A stretch of 64,000 nt of DNA from Sphingobacteriales bacterium (GCA_004144175.1 SEFT01000002.1:186001-250000), one strand, 5' to 3'. Counted from the first letter of the stretch, positions 7,847 to 17,155 are shown. Notes: a model not told the origin generated them from the letters alone. Translations and numbers: made by a program.

Positions 7847-10282
7847 ATGAATGAAGTGATCATTGTGCTGGGAGGAGACGGATATTATGGTTGGCCTATA
7901 GCCCTGAAACTAGCAGTAACACGCCCTACAACAAAAATATTAATTGCAGATAACGAATGGAGAAGAAATACAGTACGCCGCATAGGGTCCGATAGCCTGA
8001 TACCTATTGCACGCCATGCTGAGCGTCTGGCCGCATATAGAGAGGTATACGGGCAAGACAATCTCCACTTTATAAATATGGACATCAACTCCGACGCACT
8101 TGAGGAGCTGATCAAAAAGGAAAGACCACATACCATATACCATATGGCGCAGCAGTGCTCAGCCCCCTACTCCATGCTGGGGCTCGAAGAGTCGCTGTAT
8201 ACTATCAATAATAATGAAGGCAACAATATGAGGCTGCTATGGGCAGTGCGCAAGCACGTACCCGATGCACATATTGTAAAAATGGGATCGATGGGTGAGT
8301 ATGCCAATGGAGGCATCGACATCGCTGAAGGTTATTTCTATCCTGAGTTCAATGGCAAGAAAGCTGTTCTTCCGCTGCCCTTCCCGCGCCAGTCCGACGA
8401 TGTATACCATATTTCAAAAATCAACGACAGTAACTACCTGTCAATGGCATGCCGCAAATGGGGCTTGCGCATTACCGAGGTAATGCAGTCTACCCTTTTC
8501 GGCGTATACACCGACGAAATGGCTGGTAATGAAGCGTTGTACACTCGTTTTGACTACGATGATATTTTCGGTACCGTGGTGAACCGTTTCCTCACACAGG
8601 CTGTAGCCGGGCATCCGCTTACCGTTTATGGAAAAGGCAACCAGTCCACGGGTATCATGCCTATGAAGGACGCTGTGAACTCACTGGAAACGATCGCAGG
8701 CGCCATCCCGGAACGTGGAGAGCACAAAGTAGTGAACCACGTAACTAAGGCTAACTGTAGCATTAACGAGATAGCACAGACTGTAAAACACCTGGCTGAG
8801 CAGATAGGCTACGAAGTGAAGATCGATAATGTATTCGATCCGCGAAGCGAAAGCGAAGCTCAGAAGTTCGATATAAAGGTGATGACCGAGCACATCGATA
8901 ACAATGTAGCTACTACTGCTATCGAAGAAGTGCTGAACGAAACACTCGGCATCATCAACAAATACAAGAGCCGCATACACACCGATGTATTTACGCATCA
9001 TATACATGCATTCAAAGGACAGTACACGGAGCAAGAAGCCTCGGCAGATACTGATTCTAAGAGCGAACAGCACTGGAAACAGTTTCGTGAACAAAACTTT
9101 AAGTCTGACCGCATCAACCTAAACCCGGGCACACTGGGCACGGTATCAACTCCTGTAAAGAATGTGCGTAAGAACACCTACAGCACATATATACTCGAGG
9201 GCAACCCGATAGGCATGTATGAGCATGGCCGGCAAAAAATAGACGACATAAAGAACATCTGCCGTGAGCTATGGCCATCCAGCGGATATAAGCTGATGGT
9301 GGGTAATGGTACTTCACAAACCGTGAACCTGCTGGCGCTGTCTATGCTGCGTGCATTTAATAAAGACCAGAGCGGTCCGTACAGAGTTATTACATCTACA
9401 CACGAACACCCGGGTGGTATTGGTGTATTCGAGCAACTGCCCGAGTACGAAGTACACTACCTGAGCGATGAGGTGCTGGCGAACGAGCGAAAACTGAGAG
9501 CAGCCATTAAACGTATAAAACCAAGTGTGGCATTTATATCTCACGTGTATTACGATACGGGAAACATGTCTCCTCAGCACAACCTGTGCAGCGTAGCAAA
9601 AAAGGCAGCGCCGGGCTGTAAGGTAATATTGGATGTGACGCAGTCAATAGGCCTGTACGATCCACCGTTTGGTATAGCCGATGCCATTGTTGGCAGCTTG
9701 CACAAATGGATGTTTGGCCCGCACGGCAGTGGCCTCACCTGGATGAAGGCTGACTTTCATGAATGGATAGGCGGCGTATTCTGGAATGGCCATGGACTAT
9801 CGTCTGACACCCAGATGTGCAACTTCAGCCTGCAGGGCGGCCAGGACTTCATTATGTACGCAGAGATATATGAGGCGCTGAAGCTTTACAAGAAAACAGG
9901 AAAAGATACTATACTACAGCGTTCAGGCTACCTGTCATCCATCTTCAGAGATAAATTGGAAGAAACATTCTCGGCCAATGGCATCAATTATAAGATACTT
10001 AATACTACCATAGCAGCGCCACTGTTGTCCATAGCGCTTACCGACTATAATCCGTTTGACCTGTATAGTGCGCTGAATGCAATAGGCATTCATTGCAAAT
10101 GCATGGTAGACCATAAGCACGCCGGGGGCACGCATCATATACTGCGCTTTGGTATGCCGTACTACGAAACCGTAGACCGTCTGGAGCAGGTAATAACTGC
10201 CTTGCAAAAGCAAATAAAAGTAACCAAGCTAACAACCATTACAGAACCTGCTATAACATCGAACGAGGCTGCAGCAGCTTAA
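7847..10282 (+). CDS. Fusion of SQD1-like NAD-dependent epimerase and class V aminotransferase
   Basis: This 811-aa two-domain enzyme is unusual. Residues 1-370 are an extended SDR closely resembling UDP-sulfoquinovose synthase (SQD1): GGDGYYGWP cofactor loop, HMAQQCSAPYSM, KMGSMGEY, the catalytic pair in VYHISK (Tyr near 187), and PLTVYGKGNQSTG. Residues 400-790 are a fold-type I class V PLP enzyme of the cysteine desulfurase/isopenicillin N epimerase group, with STHEHPGG, HVYYDTGNMSP, VILDVTQS and the PLP lysine in GSLHKWMFGPHGSG (near 620). SQD1 adds sulfite to UDP-glucose; a fused desulfurase-like domain could deliver or handle sulfur, or aminate the sugar. A GT2 gene follows after 18 bases and then a polysaccharide deacetylase, so a role in an unusual surface glycan or glycolipid is likely. 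The exact reaction is inference. Confidence 0.8.
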   Translation: MNEVIIVLGGDGYYGWPIALKLAVTRPTTKILIADNEWRRNTVRRIGSDSLIPIARHAERLAAYREVYGQDNLHFINMDINSDALEELIKKERPHTIYHMAQQCSAPYSMLGLEESLYTINNNEGNNMRLLWAVRKHVPDAHIVKMGSMGEYANGGIDIAEGYFYPEFNGKKAVLPLPFPRQSDDVYHISKINDSNYLSMACRKWGLRITEVMQSTLFGVYTDEMAGNEALYTRFDYDDIFGTVVNRFLTQAVAGHPLTVYGKGNQSTGIMPMKDAVNSLETIAGAIPERGEHKVVNHVTKANCSINEIAQTVKHLAEQIGYEVKIDNVFDPRSESEAQKFDIKVMTEHIDNNVATTAIEEVLNETLGIINKYKSRIHTDVFTHHIHAFKGQYTEQEASADTDSKSEQHWKQFREQNFKSDRINLNPGTLGTVSTPVKNVRKNTYSTYILEGNPIGMYEHGRQKIDDIKNICRELWPSSGYKLMVGNGTSQTVNLLALSMLRAFNKDQSGPYRVITSTHEHPGGIGVFEQLPEYEVHYLSDEVLANERKLRAAIKRIKPSVAFISHVYYDTGNMSPQHNLCSVAKKAAPGCKVILDVTQSIGLYDPPFGIADAIVGSLHKWMFGPHGSGLTWMKADFHEWIGGVFWNGHGLSSDTQMCNFSLQGGQDFIMYAEIYEALKLYKKTGKDTILQRSGYLSSIFRDKLEETFSANGINYKILNTTIAAPLLSIALTDYNPFDLYSALNAIGIHCKCMVDHKHAGGTHHILRFGMPYYETVDRLEQVITALQKQIKVTKLTTITEPAITSNEAAAA

Positions 10283-10300
10283 AAAGAACAAAATACTTCT

Positions 10301-11602
10301 ATGCTCAAAAACAAGTTTTCTATATTCCAGCTGTTTAGCCCCATGGGTATTGCCCTGCTGCTGGTTGTATCGCTGGTATTTAATATAGGCCCGCTGTTTA
10401 TAGGCATAGAAGTATTTTTATTGCTCAGCTACCTGTACCGGTACGTGCCGGCAGTGATATACATGGTACGCGCACGGAGCATTAAAAACAAGCTTCGCCC
10501 ATTGCCGGGTACTACCGTGCCGCATAAGGACTTTATTGTGCTGGTACCGGCCCACAACGAGGCAGACTCAATTGCACCACTTGTGAAAACTGCGGTTGCA
10601 CAAGACTATCCGCGGGAACACTACCGCGTGGTGGTGGTGGCCGATAACTGTACCGACAGTACAGCAGATATAGCCCGTGCGCACGGCGCTGAGTGCATCG
10701 AAAAGAACATTAAAGATCCGCAACCGGGCAAAGGTGCCTGCCTGGCATACGCCAGCAAAATGCTTCAGCAGGAACAGCTGCATTCTGATACTTATTTTGT
10801 GATAGTAGATGCAGACTGCGAAGTAGAGCCTGACTACCTCAGCGAGATCAACAAACGTTTGTCGCAGTACGATGAGCCATCTGTGCTTCAGACATTCAGG
10901 TATGTAAAGAACAGAAACGCTTCGGTAGTATCCATGCTCGACGCAGCTTCAGAAAATGTACGCCAGTTGGTGACACTCGGCAGTCGCGACCTTGCCAGGA
11001 TGAATGCTTACCTGCACGGATCAGGTACCGTGTTTGAAAAATCTATCTTCTTTAGGTTTGCCGACATGGGAAATGAGTGCGCTGCAGAGGATAAAGAATG
11101 GAATGCCTGGTTGCTTCGCGACCGCATACCGATAAAATGGTGCCCGTCTGCAAAGCTGAGTTACAATGTTTTTGAAAAGAACGAAGAGTTTCAGAAACAG
11201 CGTGTACGCTGGGTACGCGGGCAGTTCATTACTGCACGTAAGCTGGCCGGCGAAGCGCTCATGCAAGGTATATCGAGAGGCAGCCTGTCGCAGATAGACT
11301 ATGCATTGTCGCTGTATCAGTTGCCACGCTCAGTACTCATATTCTTTACCTTCTTCTGCGCCATAGCCAACTACTTCTTTTTTAGCTCGGCAGCATGGGC
11401 ATCTATATGGTTTGTATTATCCATGTCCATTGTACCGTTTGAGCTGGTAGGGCTGCGACTGAGCGATATAAACCGTGAGTTTTTCTCCACGGGCTTTAAG
11501 ATGATATGGGGCGTTACAAGGTCGTCGCTGGCAAGCTCGGTAAATATGGGCACGGGTAAGTTCTGGACAGAGATACGTGGTGCGGAAAAAAAAGATAGCT
11601 AG
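10301..11602 (+). CDS. Membrane-bound family 2 glycosyltransferase
   Basis: This 433-aa processive-type GT2 enzyme uses nucleotide sugars at the inner membrane to build a polysaccharide or glycolipid. Two N-terminal membrane segments (about 10-50) precede the catalytic domain, which has VLVPAHNEADSI, the DxD in FVIVDADCEVEPD, the ED motif in CAAEDKEW and QxxRW as QKQRVRW. Two further membrane segments lie at about 345-385. It follows the epimerase-aminotransferase fusion by 18 bases and is followed after 3 bases by a polysaccharide deacetylase, the classic combination for a partly de-N-acetylated exopolysaccharide. Donor sugar and product are unknown. Confidence 0.88.
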   Translation: MLKNKFSIFQLFSPMGIALLLVVSLVFNIGPLFIGIEVFLLLSYLYRYVPAVIYMVRARSIKNKLRPLPGTTVPHKDFIVLVPAHNEADSIAPLVKTAVAQDYPREHYRVVVVADNCTDSTADIARAHGAECIEKNIKDPQPGKGACLAYASKMLQQEQLHSDTYFVIVDADCEVEPDYLSEINKRLSQYDEPSVLQTFRYVKNRNASVVSMLDAASENVRQLVTLGSRDLARMNAYLHGSGTVFEKSIFFRFADMGNECAAEDKEWNAWLLRDRIPIKWCPSAKLSYNVFEKNEEFQKQRVRWVRGQFITARKLAGEALMQGISRGSLSQIDYALSLYQLPRSVLIFFTFFCAIANYFFFSSAAWASIWFVLSMSIVPFELVGLRLSDINREFFSTGFKMIWGVTRSSLASSVNMGTGKFWTEIRGAEKKDS

Positions 11603-11605
11603 ACA

Positions 11606-12412
11606 ATGAGCGCTGCCATACCTGTATTGATGTATCATGCGCTATGCGCCGATGAGGCATTTGTCGCAAACAAAAATACCGTAGCTATTTCGGTAAAGGC
11701 ATTTCGCAAGCAGATGGCCTGGCTGCATAGTAATGGATATAAGGCTATCAACCTACAAGAGGCGAATAGCATCTTAAAAGGTAATATTGCCGATAGAGGC
11801 AAGTACTGTATCCTTACGTTCGACGACGGATATTACTCCTGGTACAAATACGCAAATGATATATTAGCTGGTTACGGCTTCAAAGCCACTATGTTTCTTT
11901 CTACAGCCTATGTAGGGGAACTATATGATATTCCCGACTTTGTGCTAGACGACAACGATAGGCCGCTCACATGGCAAGAGGTAAACCAAATGTCGCGCAA
12001 CGGCTGGTCGGTAGAAGCACATGGACACTATCACCACAGGTGGGATACTATGTCTATTGACGACTTGGAAAATGACATACAGACCTGCAAAGAACTGATA
12101 GAACAAAATACAGGCAAGCGAACAACAAGTGTTGCCTACCCCTACGGCTCCTACAATACTCAAACCCTGCAACTGGTAAAACAGATGGGATTCGAAGCGG
12201 CATGTACGGTACACGATGGTTTGCTCACTTCCCCGGCTGGTAACCTGCGGCTACCACGAATCGAGATCAACAGCAGCGATACAATCGCATCATTTCAAAA
12301 CAAGGTATGCACCGGCTATGCATCCGGCAGGCGTGCATTTTCGTCCAAGGTTCGCGACTTTGCTTTTGCCAATCCCAGGGTGAAGGACTTTATTAAAGCG
12401 TTGGTCAAGTAA
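11606..12412 (+). CDS. Polysaccharide deacetylase (CE4 family)
   Basis: The 268-aa NodB-type deacetylase removes acetyl groups from amino sugars in glycans. The family motifs are in order: LMYHALC near the start, TFDDGYYSW with the metal-binding Asp pair, the HxxxH metal motif in AHGHYHHR, and the substrate-groove motif AYPYGSYN. There is no signal peptide at the N terminus (MSAAIPVLMYHAL), so it may act in the cytoplasm on a lipid-linked intermediate or be exported another way. It starts 3 bases after the glycosyltransferase stop and is almost certainly cotranslated with it. Confidence 0.9.
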   Translation: MSAAIPVLMYHALCADEAFVANKNTVAISVKAFRKQMAWLHSNGYKAINLQEANSILKGNIADRGKYCILTFDDGYYSWYKYANDILAGYGFKATMFLSTAYVGELYDIPDFVLDDNDRPLTWQEVNQMSRNGWSVEAHGHYHHRWDTMSIDDLENDIQTCKELIEQNTGKRTTSVAYPYGSYNTQTLQLVKQMGFEAACTVHDGLLTSPAGNLRLPRIEINSSDTIASFQNKVCTGYASGRRAFSSKVRDFAFANPRVKDFIKALVK

Positions 12413-12543
12413 TACTGGATACCCGCTTAGGGTAGGTAATGTCCATTGTAGTTTCATTACGCTTCAATCCCTTGTTTATTTGACAAGCACATTTTTTTAA
12501 AATGTAAAGGCACCTTCACTTATCTTGCTGCCTCGCAGGATAT

Positions 12544-14265
12544 ATGAAGAACATTTTTTCTTTTATAGTTGTGTTACTGATAGGCGCAGCACTGATGCAG
12601 CACCGGTTAACGCATGTAGAAGCCGACCCTAAAGCTCCGCTTAAAGTGACGGATTGGGATTGCCTTGGATATTACATGTATCTGCCCGGCATCTTCATCT
12701 ACAACGATATTACTACCTATAAATGGATGTCCGAAATAGAACAGAAGTACCGCATGCAAGGCGGAGACTTCTATCAGGGCAGCCTGCAGCCAAATGGCAA
12801 CTATGCAGGTAAGTACCTTTGCGGCATTGCCATCATGCAGGCGCCATTCTTCCTGGCTGCGCATGCATTGGCAGAGCCGCTGGGCTACCCCGCAGATGGC
12901 TTCTCACCACCCTACCAATGGTCTGTTGCATTTGCCGCTATCGTCTGGGCCATGCTTGGGTTGTTTGTGCTGCGCAGGTTCCTGCTTATCTATTACGATG
13001 ATGTCAGCATAGCAATCTCGCTGCTGCTACTTTGCCTGGCTACTAATTTAATTCAATACGCAGCGGTGGATAGTGGCCTCAGTCATGCTTACATATTTGC
13101 GTTATACCCGCTTGTACTGTTTACCACTAAAAAATGGCACGATCAGCCCAAAGGCATCTATGCGCTAATCACCGGATTTATCATCGGCTTTGCCACTATG
13201 AGCCGCCCCACCGAGGCGGTCATGCTCTTCATACCGCTTATGTGGAATACGCACAATGCTACCGCAGCAAAGCTAAAATGGCAATCAGTAAGGCAGCATC
13301 GTTCGCACATCGTACTGGCTGTTATCGGCGGCCTGGCAGGCATTATGCCCCAACTGATATACTGGAAGTATGTAACAGGATCGTGGATATACGATGTAGG
13401 CAGCGCCTGGGATTTCCTTACGCCACACGTACGCGTGCTTACAGGCTGGGAAAAGGGATGGTTCATTTATACGCCCATCACCATTTTCTTCATCGTAGGA
13501 ATGTTCTTCATGAAAAACCAGCCATTCCGCAAGTCGGTGCTCTGGTTTTGTTTGCTCAACATCTACATCATTATCTCGTGGCGCGACTGGACATATGGCG
13601 GCAGCTTTAGCACGCGTGCGTTGGTACAGAGCTACCCGGTGTTTGCACTGCCGTTTACCACATTCGTACATTATGCAGGCAGGCACCGATGGAAATGGCT
13701 GTTTTATGCACTCGGGCTATACCTTGTTGTGGTAAACTTCTTCCAGCACGATCAATACTTTAAAACCATACTGCACTACAACGATATGAACCGGCTATAC
13801 TGCAGCCGCATATACCTCAACCCCTCACCCACCGCCCTCGATATGAGTATGCTCGACAATACAGATATACTATCGAACATCAAATCATACAAGCAACGAA
13901 GCATCCTATCACAGCCAGCAGAAACGCCGCTAAGATCTAATGCTGGCGACAGCGCCCGAGTAGTCAATATACCCTACACACCAAAAACAAAAGACAGCTG
14001 GATAAAAGTAGAATGCCACATAAAAAGCATAAACGGATCATGGAACGGTTTCCTGTCTTCTAAGCTGGCAGGCGGCACAGAAGCTAAATTCAACCGCGTG
14101 CGCCTCGTGCACCCACTCTATCAACACGAGCAATATACACCCTATGCATTTTACATCGATGTACCCGACAACTATAAAAACGGACAACTCGATTTATACA
14201 TCAAAGCCCCCGATGGCTACGATGGCAATATAAAAGACGTGACCATAACGGAATACTCCAAATAG
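12544..14265 (+). CDS. Polytopic membrane protein, probable GT-C-like glycosyltransferase
   Basis: This 573-aa protein starts with a hydrophobic helix and has about ten to eleven membrane segments up to residue 400, then a soluble C-terminal domain of about 170 residues rich in beta strands. The first extracytoplasmic loop contains VTDWDCLGYYMYLP, an acidic motif typical of GT-C transferases that use polyprenyl-phosphate sugars. The C-terminal part (from about 430) may be a carbohydrate-binding or jelly-roll domain. No specific family is recognised. It lies 131 bases after the deacetylase in the same direction and ends at a strong terminator, so it may belong to the same glycan pathway. Function is inference from topology and context. 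Confidence 0.65.
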   Translation: MKNIFSFIVVLLIGAALMQHRLTHVEADPKAPLKVTDWDCLGYYMYLPGIFIYNDITTYKWMSEIEQKYRMQGGDFYQGSLQPNGNYAGKYLCGIAIMQAPFFLAAHALAEPLGYPADGFSPPYQWSVAFAAIVWAMLGLFVLRRFLLIYYDDVSIAISLLLLCLATNLIQYAAVDSGLSHAYIFALYPLVLFTTKKWHDQPKGIYALITGFIIGFATMSRPTEAVMLFIPLMWNTHNATAAKLKWQSVRQHRSHIVLAVIGGLAGIMPQLIYWKYVTGSWIYDVGSAWDFLTPHVRVLTGWEKGWFIYTPITIFFIVGMFFMKNQPFRKSVLWFCLLNIYIIISWRDWTYGGSFSTRALVQSYPVFALPFTTFVHYAGRHRWKWLFYALGLYLVVVNFFQHDQYFKTILHYNDMNRLYCSRIYLNPSPTALDMSMLDNTDILSNIKSYKQRSILSQPAETPLRSNAGDSARVVNIPYTPKTKDSWIKVECHIKSINGSWNGFLSSKLAGGTEAKFNRVRLVHPLYQHEQYTPYAFYIDVPDNYKNGQLDLYIKAPDGYDGNIKDVTITEYSK

Positions 14266-14281
14266 CCCCGTCAACATAAAG

Positions 14282-14304
14282 AAAGCTCCCCATTGGGGAG
14301 CTTT
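14282..14304 (+). terminator. Terminator after the membrane glycosyltransferase gene
   Basis: AAAGCTCCCC (14282-14291) and GGGGAGCTTT (14295-14304) form a perfect 10-bp stem with a 3-base loop just after the stop at 14265. Confidence 0.85.
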
Positions 14305-14308
14305 GACT

Positions 14309-14360
14309 TTCCGGAAGGAAAATAGCTTGATTTGAGTGAGTATTGATGCTTCCGGAAGGA
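14309..14360. repeat. Two copies of a TTCCGGAAGGA motif
   Basis: TTTCCGGAAGGA near 14308-14319 and CTTCCGGAAGGA at 14349-14360, each with the palindrome TTCCGGAA, lie about 41 bases apart. They sit between convergent genes, after the terminator. Meaning unknown; the spacing would allow a dimeric DNA-binding site. Confidence 0.4.
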
Positions 14361-14461
14361 TAGTGGCCTATAACTTGCTTCTATTTCTGGTACAAAGCTA
14401 GCCCGCCAAAAACCTCCGTAAAAGCGTTAAAAAACGGTATTCATTATTCTTTTTGACGAGG

Positions 14462-15616
14462 TCATTTCACTAACCTGATACCCGTAAACTGCCAACGCAG
14501 GTGCGCATGAAAGAAGTTTCTGTACGTCTTCCTGCTGTGCCCTTCAGGAGTGGCTATGGATGCACCGCGCAGCACCATCTGGTTCACCATAAACTTGCCA
14601 TTATACTCGCCAATGGCACCAGGGGCTTTTGCAAAGCCGGGATAAGGCAGGTAGGCGCTATTGGTCCACTCCCACCGCTGACCCCACTGAAACAGGTCCG
14701 ATGCTACTTCCCATTCGGCTTCGGTTGGTAGCCGCATGCCTTTCCATGCTGCACAGGCAGATGCCTCGTAAAAACTGATATGGCATACCGGCTCGACGGG
14801 GTCAATTTTTTCCAGGCCGTGCAGTGTGTAGTACCACCACTCACCATCTATCAGGTGCCAGTAAAGTGGTGCTGTTACATTATTTTCTTTCACCCACTCC
14901 CAACCTTCGGAATGCCAGAACCTGAAATCCTGATAACCTCCGCTCTTTATAAATTCAAGGTACTCGCCATTAGTTACCAACGACGAGGAAATCTCAAAAG
15001 CATTCAAGTACACCTTATGCCGGCCAAGCTCATTATCGAAACAGAAACCCTCCCCGTTAAACCCGATCTCATACACGCCTTCCTTAACAGGGTGAAATGT
15101 TACCGGCTCTACTTTCCGCTGCTGCTGCTCTGGCTTTGCTTCATAAGCCGGGAATAGTGGGTTATGCCCAAGGATGTACTTTATATCTGTACAGAGCAAT
15201 TCCTGGTGCTGCTGCTCATGATTCAGACCTAGTGTTATCAGTTCCATCAGTTGGTCATCAAACGTAGGTTCGCTTTGCAGGAACACTTCCATTTGCTCAT
15301 CTACATACCGGCGGTAGCGATACACATCATCCACGGAAGGGCGGCTCAGGTTTCCCCTGTCGGTACGCACTACCCTTACACCCACGGTTTCGTAGTAGCT
15401 GTTAAATACAAAGTTGTATTGCTCATTGAACTCTTTGTAGCCGGGCGAATAGGCCTTCAATACAAACGTCTCAAAAAACCAGGTGGTGTGCCCCAGATGC
15501 CATTTAGGCGGACTTACATCCACAATAGGCTGTACTACATAATCTTCCTTTTCCAAAGGCGCGCATATCTTTTCCGAATGTGCTCTTACCTTTTTGTACT
15601 GTGCGAGTAAATCCAT
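14462..15616 (-). CDS. egtB: Ergothioneine synthesis protein EgtB (iron-dependent sulfoxide synthase)
   Basis: The 384-aa enzyme joins the imidazole of hercynine to a thiol (cysteine or gamma-glutamylcysteine) using O2 and non-heme iron. The N-terminal DinB-like domain carries the His of KWHLGHTTWFFE and the HxxxHxE iron site in NHEQQHQELL. The C-terminal FGE-type sulfatase-modifying-factor domain follows from about residue 180, with RLPTEAEWE, WQWT-like QRWEWTNS and the closing FFHAHLRWQFTGIRL. Length fits the family. It lies 22 bases downstream of egtD on the same strand, so egtD-egtB is an operon. No egtA, egtC or egtE is present in the window. Confidence 0.93.
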   Translation of the reverse strand: MDLLAQYKKVRAHSEKICAPLEKEDYVVQPIVDVSPPKWHLGHTTWFFETFVLKAYSPGYKEFNEQYNFVFNSYYETVGVRVVRTDRGNLSRPSVDDVYRYRRYVDEQMEVFLQSEPTFDDQLMELITLGLNHEQQHQELLCTDIKYILGHNPLFPAYEAKPEQQQRKVEPVTFHPVKEGVYEIGFNGEGFCFDNELGRHKVYLNAFEISSSLVTNGEYLEFIKSGGYQDFRFWHSEGWEWVKENNVTAPLYWHLIDGEWWYYTLHGLEKIDPVEPVCHISFYEASACAAWKGMRLPTEAEWEVASDLFQWGQRWEWTNSAYLPYPGFAKAPGAIGEYNGKFMVNQMVLRGASIATPEGHSRKTYRNFFHAHLRWQFTGIRLVK

Positions 15617-15638
15617 CTTTTAATATATGCTCACAATA

Positions 15639-16634
15639 TTAAACAGCCTTCCAAAACGAATCGATAAACCAGCCTTTCGAATCTGTGCAGTTTTGCACCA
15701 GTTCAAAGCCGGTTGCTGCTGCCATTGTATTTATATCTGCCTTTGAATATTTCTGCGATATCTCGGTAAAGATGATCTCGTCCTTATCGAATTGAACATT
15801 GGAACTACCGATGGTTACCTGCTGTGCTGCCAGGCTTACCAGGTAACTTTTACAAGCACCTGTTTCCGGGTCGTAGCTTTCGTAGTGCTCGAACTGCTGC
15901 ACGTCAAAATTGGCATCCAGCTCTTTATTGATACGGCGCAGCAGGTTTAGGTTAAACTCGGCAGTAATACCCGCCTTGTCATTATATGCATTCAGGATCG
16001 TCTCCGGACGCTTCTTCAGGTCGAAACCGATGAGGAAAAGGTCGCCAGGTTCCAGCCGTTCGCGCACCTGGAGGCAGAATCGCTTTGCATCGACAGGGCT
16101 CATATTCCCGATGTTTCCACCGAGGAACATGACCACTTTCCGCCTCTTTGATAGCGACATTGCTTTGCCCAGCATTTGCAGGTACTCACCTTCCAGCATC
16201 ACCATACCCAGCTTAGGCATCTGCGCCTTCAGCTTCTCATTAAGTACCGAAAGTATATTGCCCGAAATATCGATAGGCATGTACGAAAAATCAGCCCCTT
16301 TGTCCAACAGATGCTGCAACAGGTAAACAGATTTGGTAGCATCCCCGGCCCCTAACTCTACCAGGTCGAAAGACGACCCGTCCGAAAGTATCACATCAGC
16401 AAGATCGGCTGTCTTGTTCTGAAAAATATCCAGTTCGCAGCGTGTAAGATAGTACTCGGGCGCTGCCATTATCTGCTGAAAAAGCTTGTCGCCCTCGCTG
16501 TCGTAAAAGTACTTGGAGTCCAGCCTTTTAGGACTGCGGCTAAGGCCATTAAGCACCTCCATCCTGAATTTTTGCGATGAGTCATCCTGCCCGTTTACCG
16601 CCTGCCCCGAAGCGCTTTTTGTTCCTAAATACAT
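15639..16634 (-). CDS. egtD: Histidine N-alpha-methyltransferase EgtD
   Basis: The 331-aa SAM-dependent enzyme trimethylates the alpha-amino group of histidine to hercynine, the first step of ergothioneine synthesis in the cytoplasm. The N-terminal segment LDSKYFYDSEGDKLFQQI and the histidine-binding APEYYLTRCELDI are characteristic. The SAM site is VELGAGDATKS, followed by YMPIDIS and the GGNIGNMS motif. The C-terminal part contains DPETGACKSYLVS and a final IFTEISQKYS. Length and order match EgtD (DUF2260) proteins. It is the promoter-proximal gene of the egtD-egtB pair. The product is an antioxidant thiol. Confidence 0.93.
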   Translation of the reverse strand: MYLGTKSASGQAVNGQDDSSQKFRMEVLNGLSRSPKRLDSKYFYDSEGDKLFQQIMAAPEYYLTRCELDIFQNKTADLADVILSDGSSFDLVELGAGDATKSVYLLQHLLDKGADFSYMPIDISGNILSVLNEKLKAQMPKLGMVMLEGEYLQMLGKAMSLSKRRKVVMFLGGNIGNMSPVDAKRFCLQVRERLEPGDLFLIGFDLKKRPETILNAYNDKAGITAEFNLNLLRRINKELDANFDVQQFEHYESYDPETGACKSYLVSLAAQQVTIGSSNVQFDKDEIIFTEISQKYSKADINTMAAATGFELVQNCTDSKGWFIDSFWKAV

Positions 16635-16751
16635 ACTGCTAAAATTTGCCTAATCGTACGACAACTACAATCTTGCCATCAGCAGCCGTTTTATATCTCA
16701 TATTGCTTCCCCCCTATCGAAACATAATATGAGTGCTGCAGCGTCTTGCAA

Positions 16752-17141
16752 CTAATTCAATCTCAGTTCCAGTAGCTTTTGTTTGTACGCTTCGGGTGGG
16801 CTGTCTTTGAAGAGGAAGGCGTGTGCGCCTGCCTTTAATATTTCTGCTATCTCGGCGGGCTGCTTGGCAAAGGAGGTGGCTAGTATTCTTATCTGCGGGT
16901 ATTGCTCCCGTAGGCTGCGTGCGGTATCGTAGCCATCCAGTACAGGCATGTTTATATCGAGCAGGCACAGGGCGGGCGGGTGCGGCGCAGCAGCCCCTAG
17001 TTGCGCCAGCAAGTCCTGCCCGTGTATGGCCTGTATGGTTACGGTAAAGCCCAATGCCGTAAGCATACGGCTTAGTTCCCGCAATAGCGGTGCATAGTCG
17101 TCGGCAATGGCTATGGTTATGGGTGGTGTAGTTTCATTCAT
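16752..17141 (-). CDS. Stand-alone receiver-domain response regulator
   Basis: This 129-aa protein is a single CheY-like receiver domain. The acidic pair is in IAIADDYAPLL, the phosphoacceptor Asp in CLLDINMPVLDG, the conserved Thr/Ser in ILATSF and the Lys in AFLFKDSPP. It has no DNA-binding or enzymatic output, so it would signal by protein contact or relay phosphate. Its start follows the upstream 82-aa gene by 14 bases on the same strand, so the two are probably cotranscribed. A related lone receiver with the same CLLDIxMPVxDG core and similar length is encoded at 63524-63913. Confidence 0.88.
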   Translation of the reverse strand: MNETTPPITIAIADDYAPLLRELSRMLTALGFTVTIQAIHGQDLLAQLGAAAPHPPALCLLDINMPVLDGYDTARSLREQYPQIRILATSFAKQPAEIAEILKAGAHAFLFKDSPPEAYKQKLLELRLN

Positions 17142-17155
17142 AATGATGATGGTGG

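Noticed and set aside
13134-13610. 158-aa frame inside the membrane glycosyltransferase gene
   Set aside because: It is an out-of-frame shadow rich in His/Arg within a clear membrane-protein gene.
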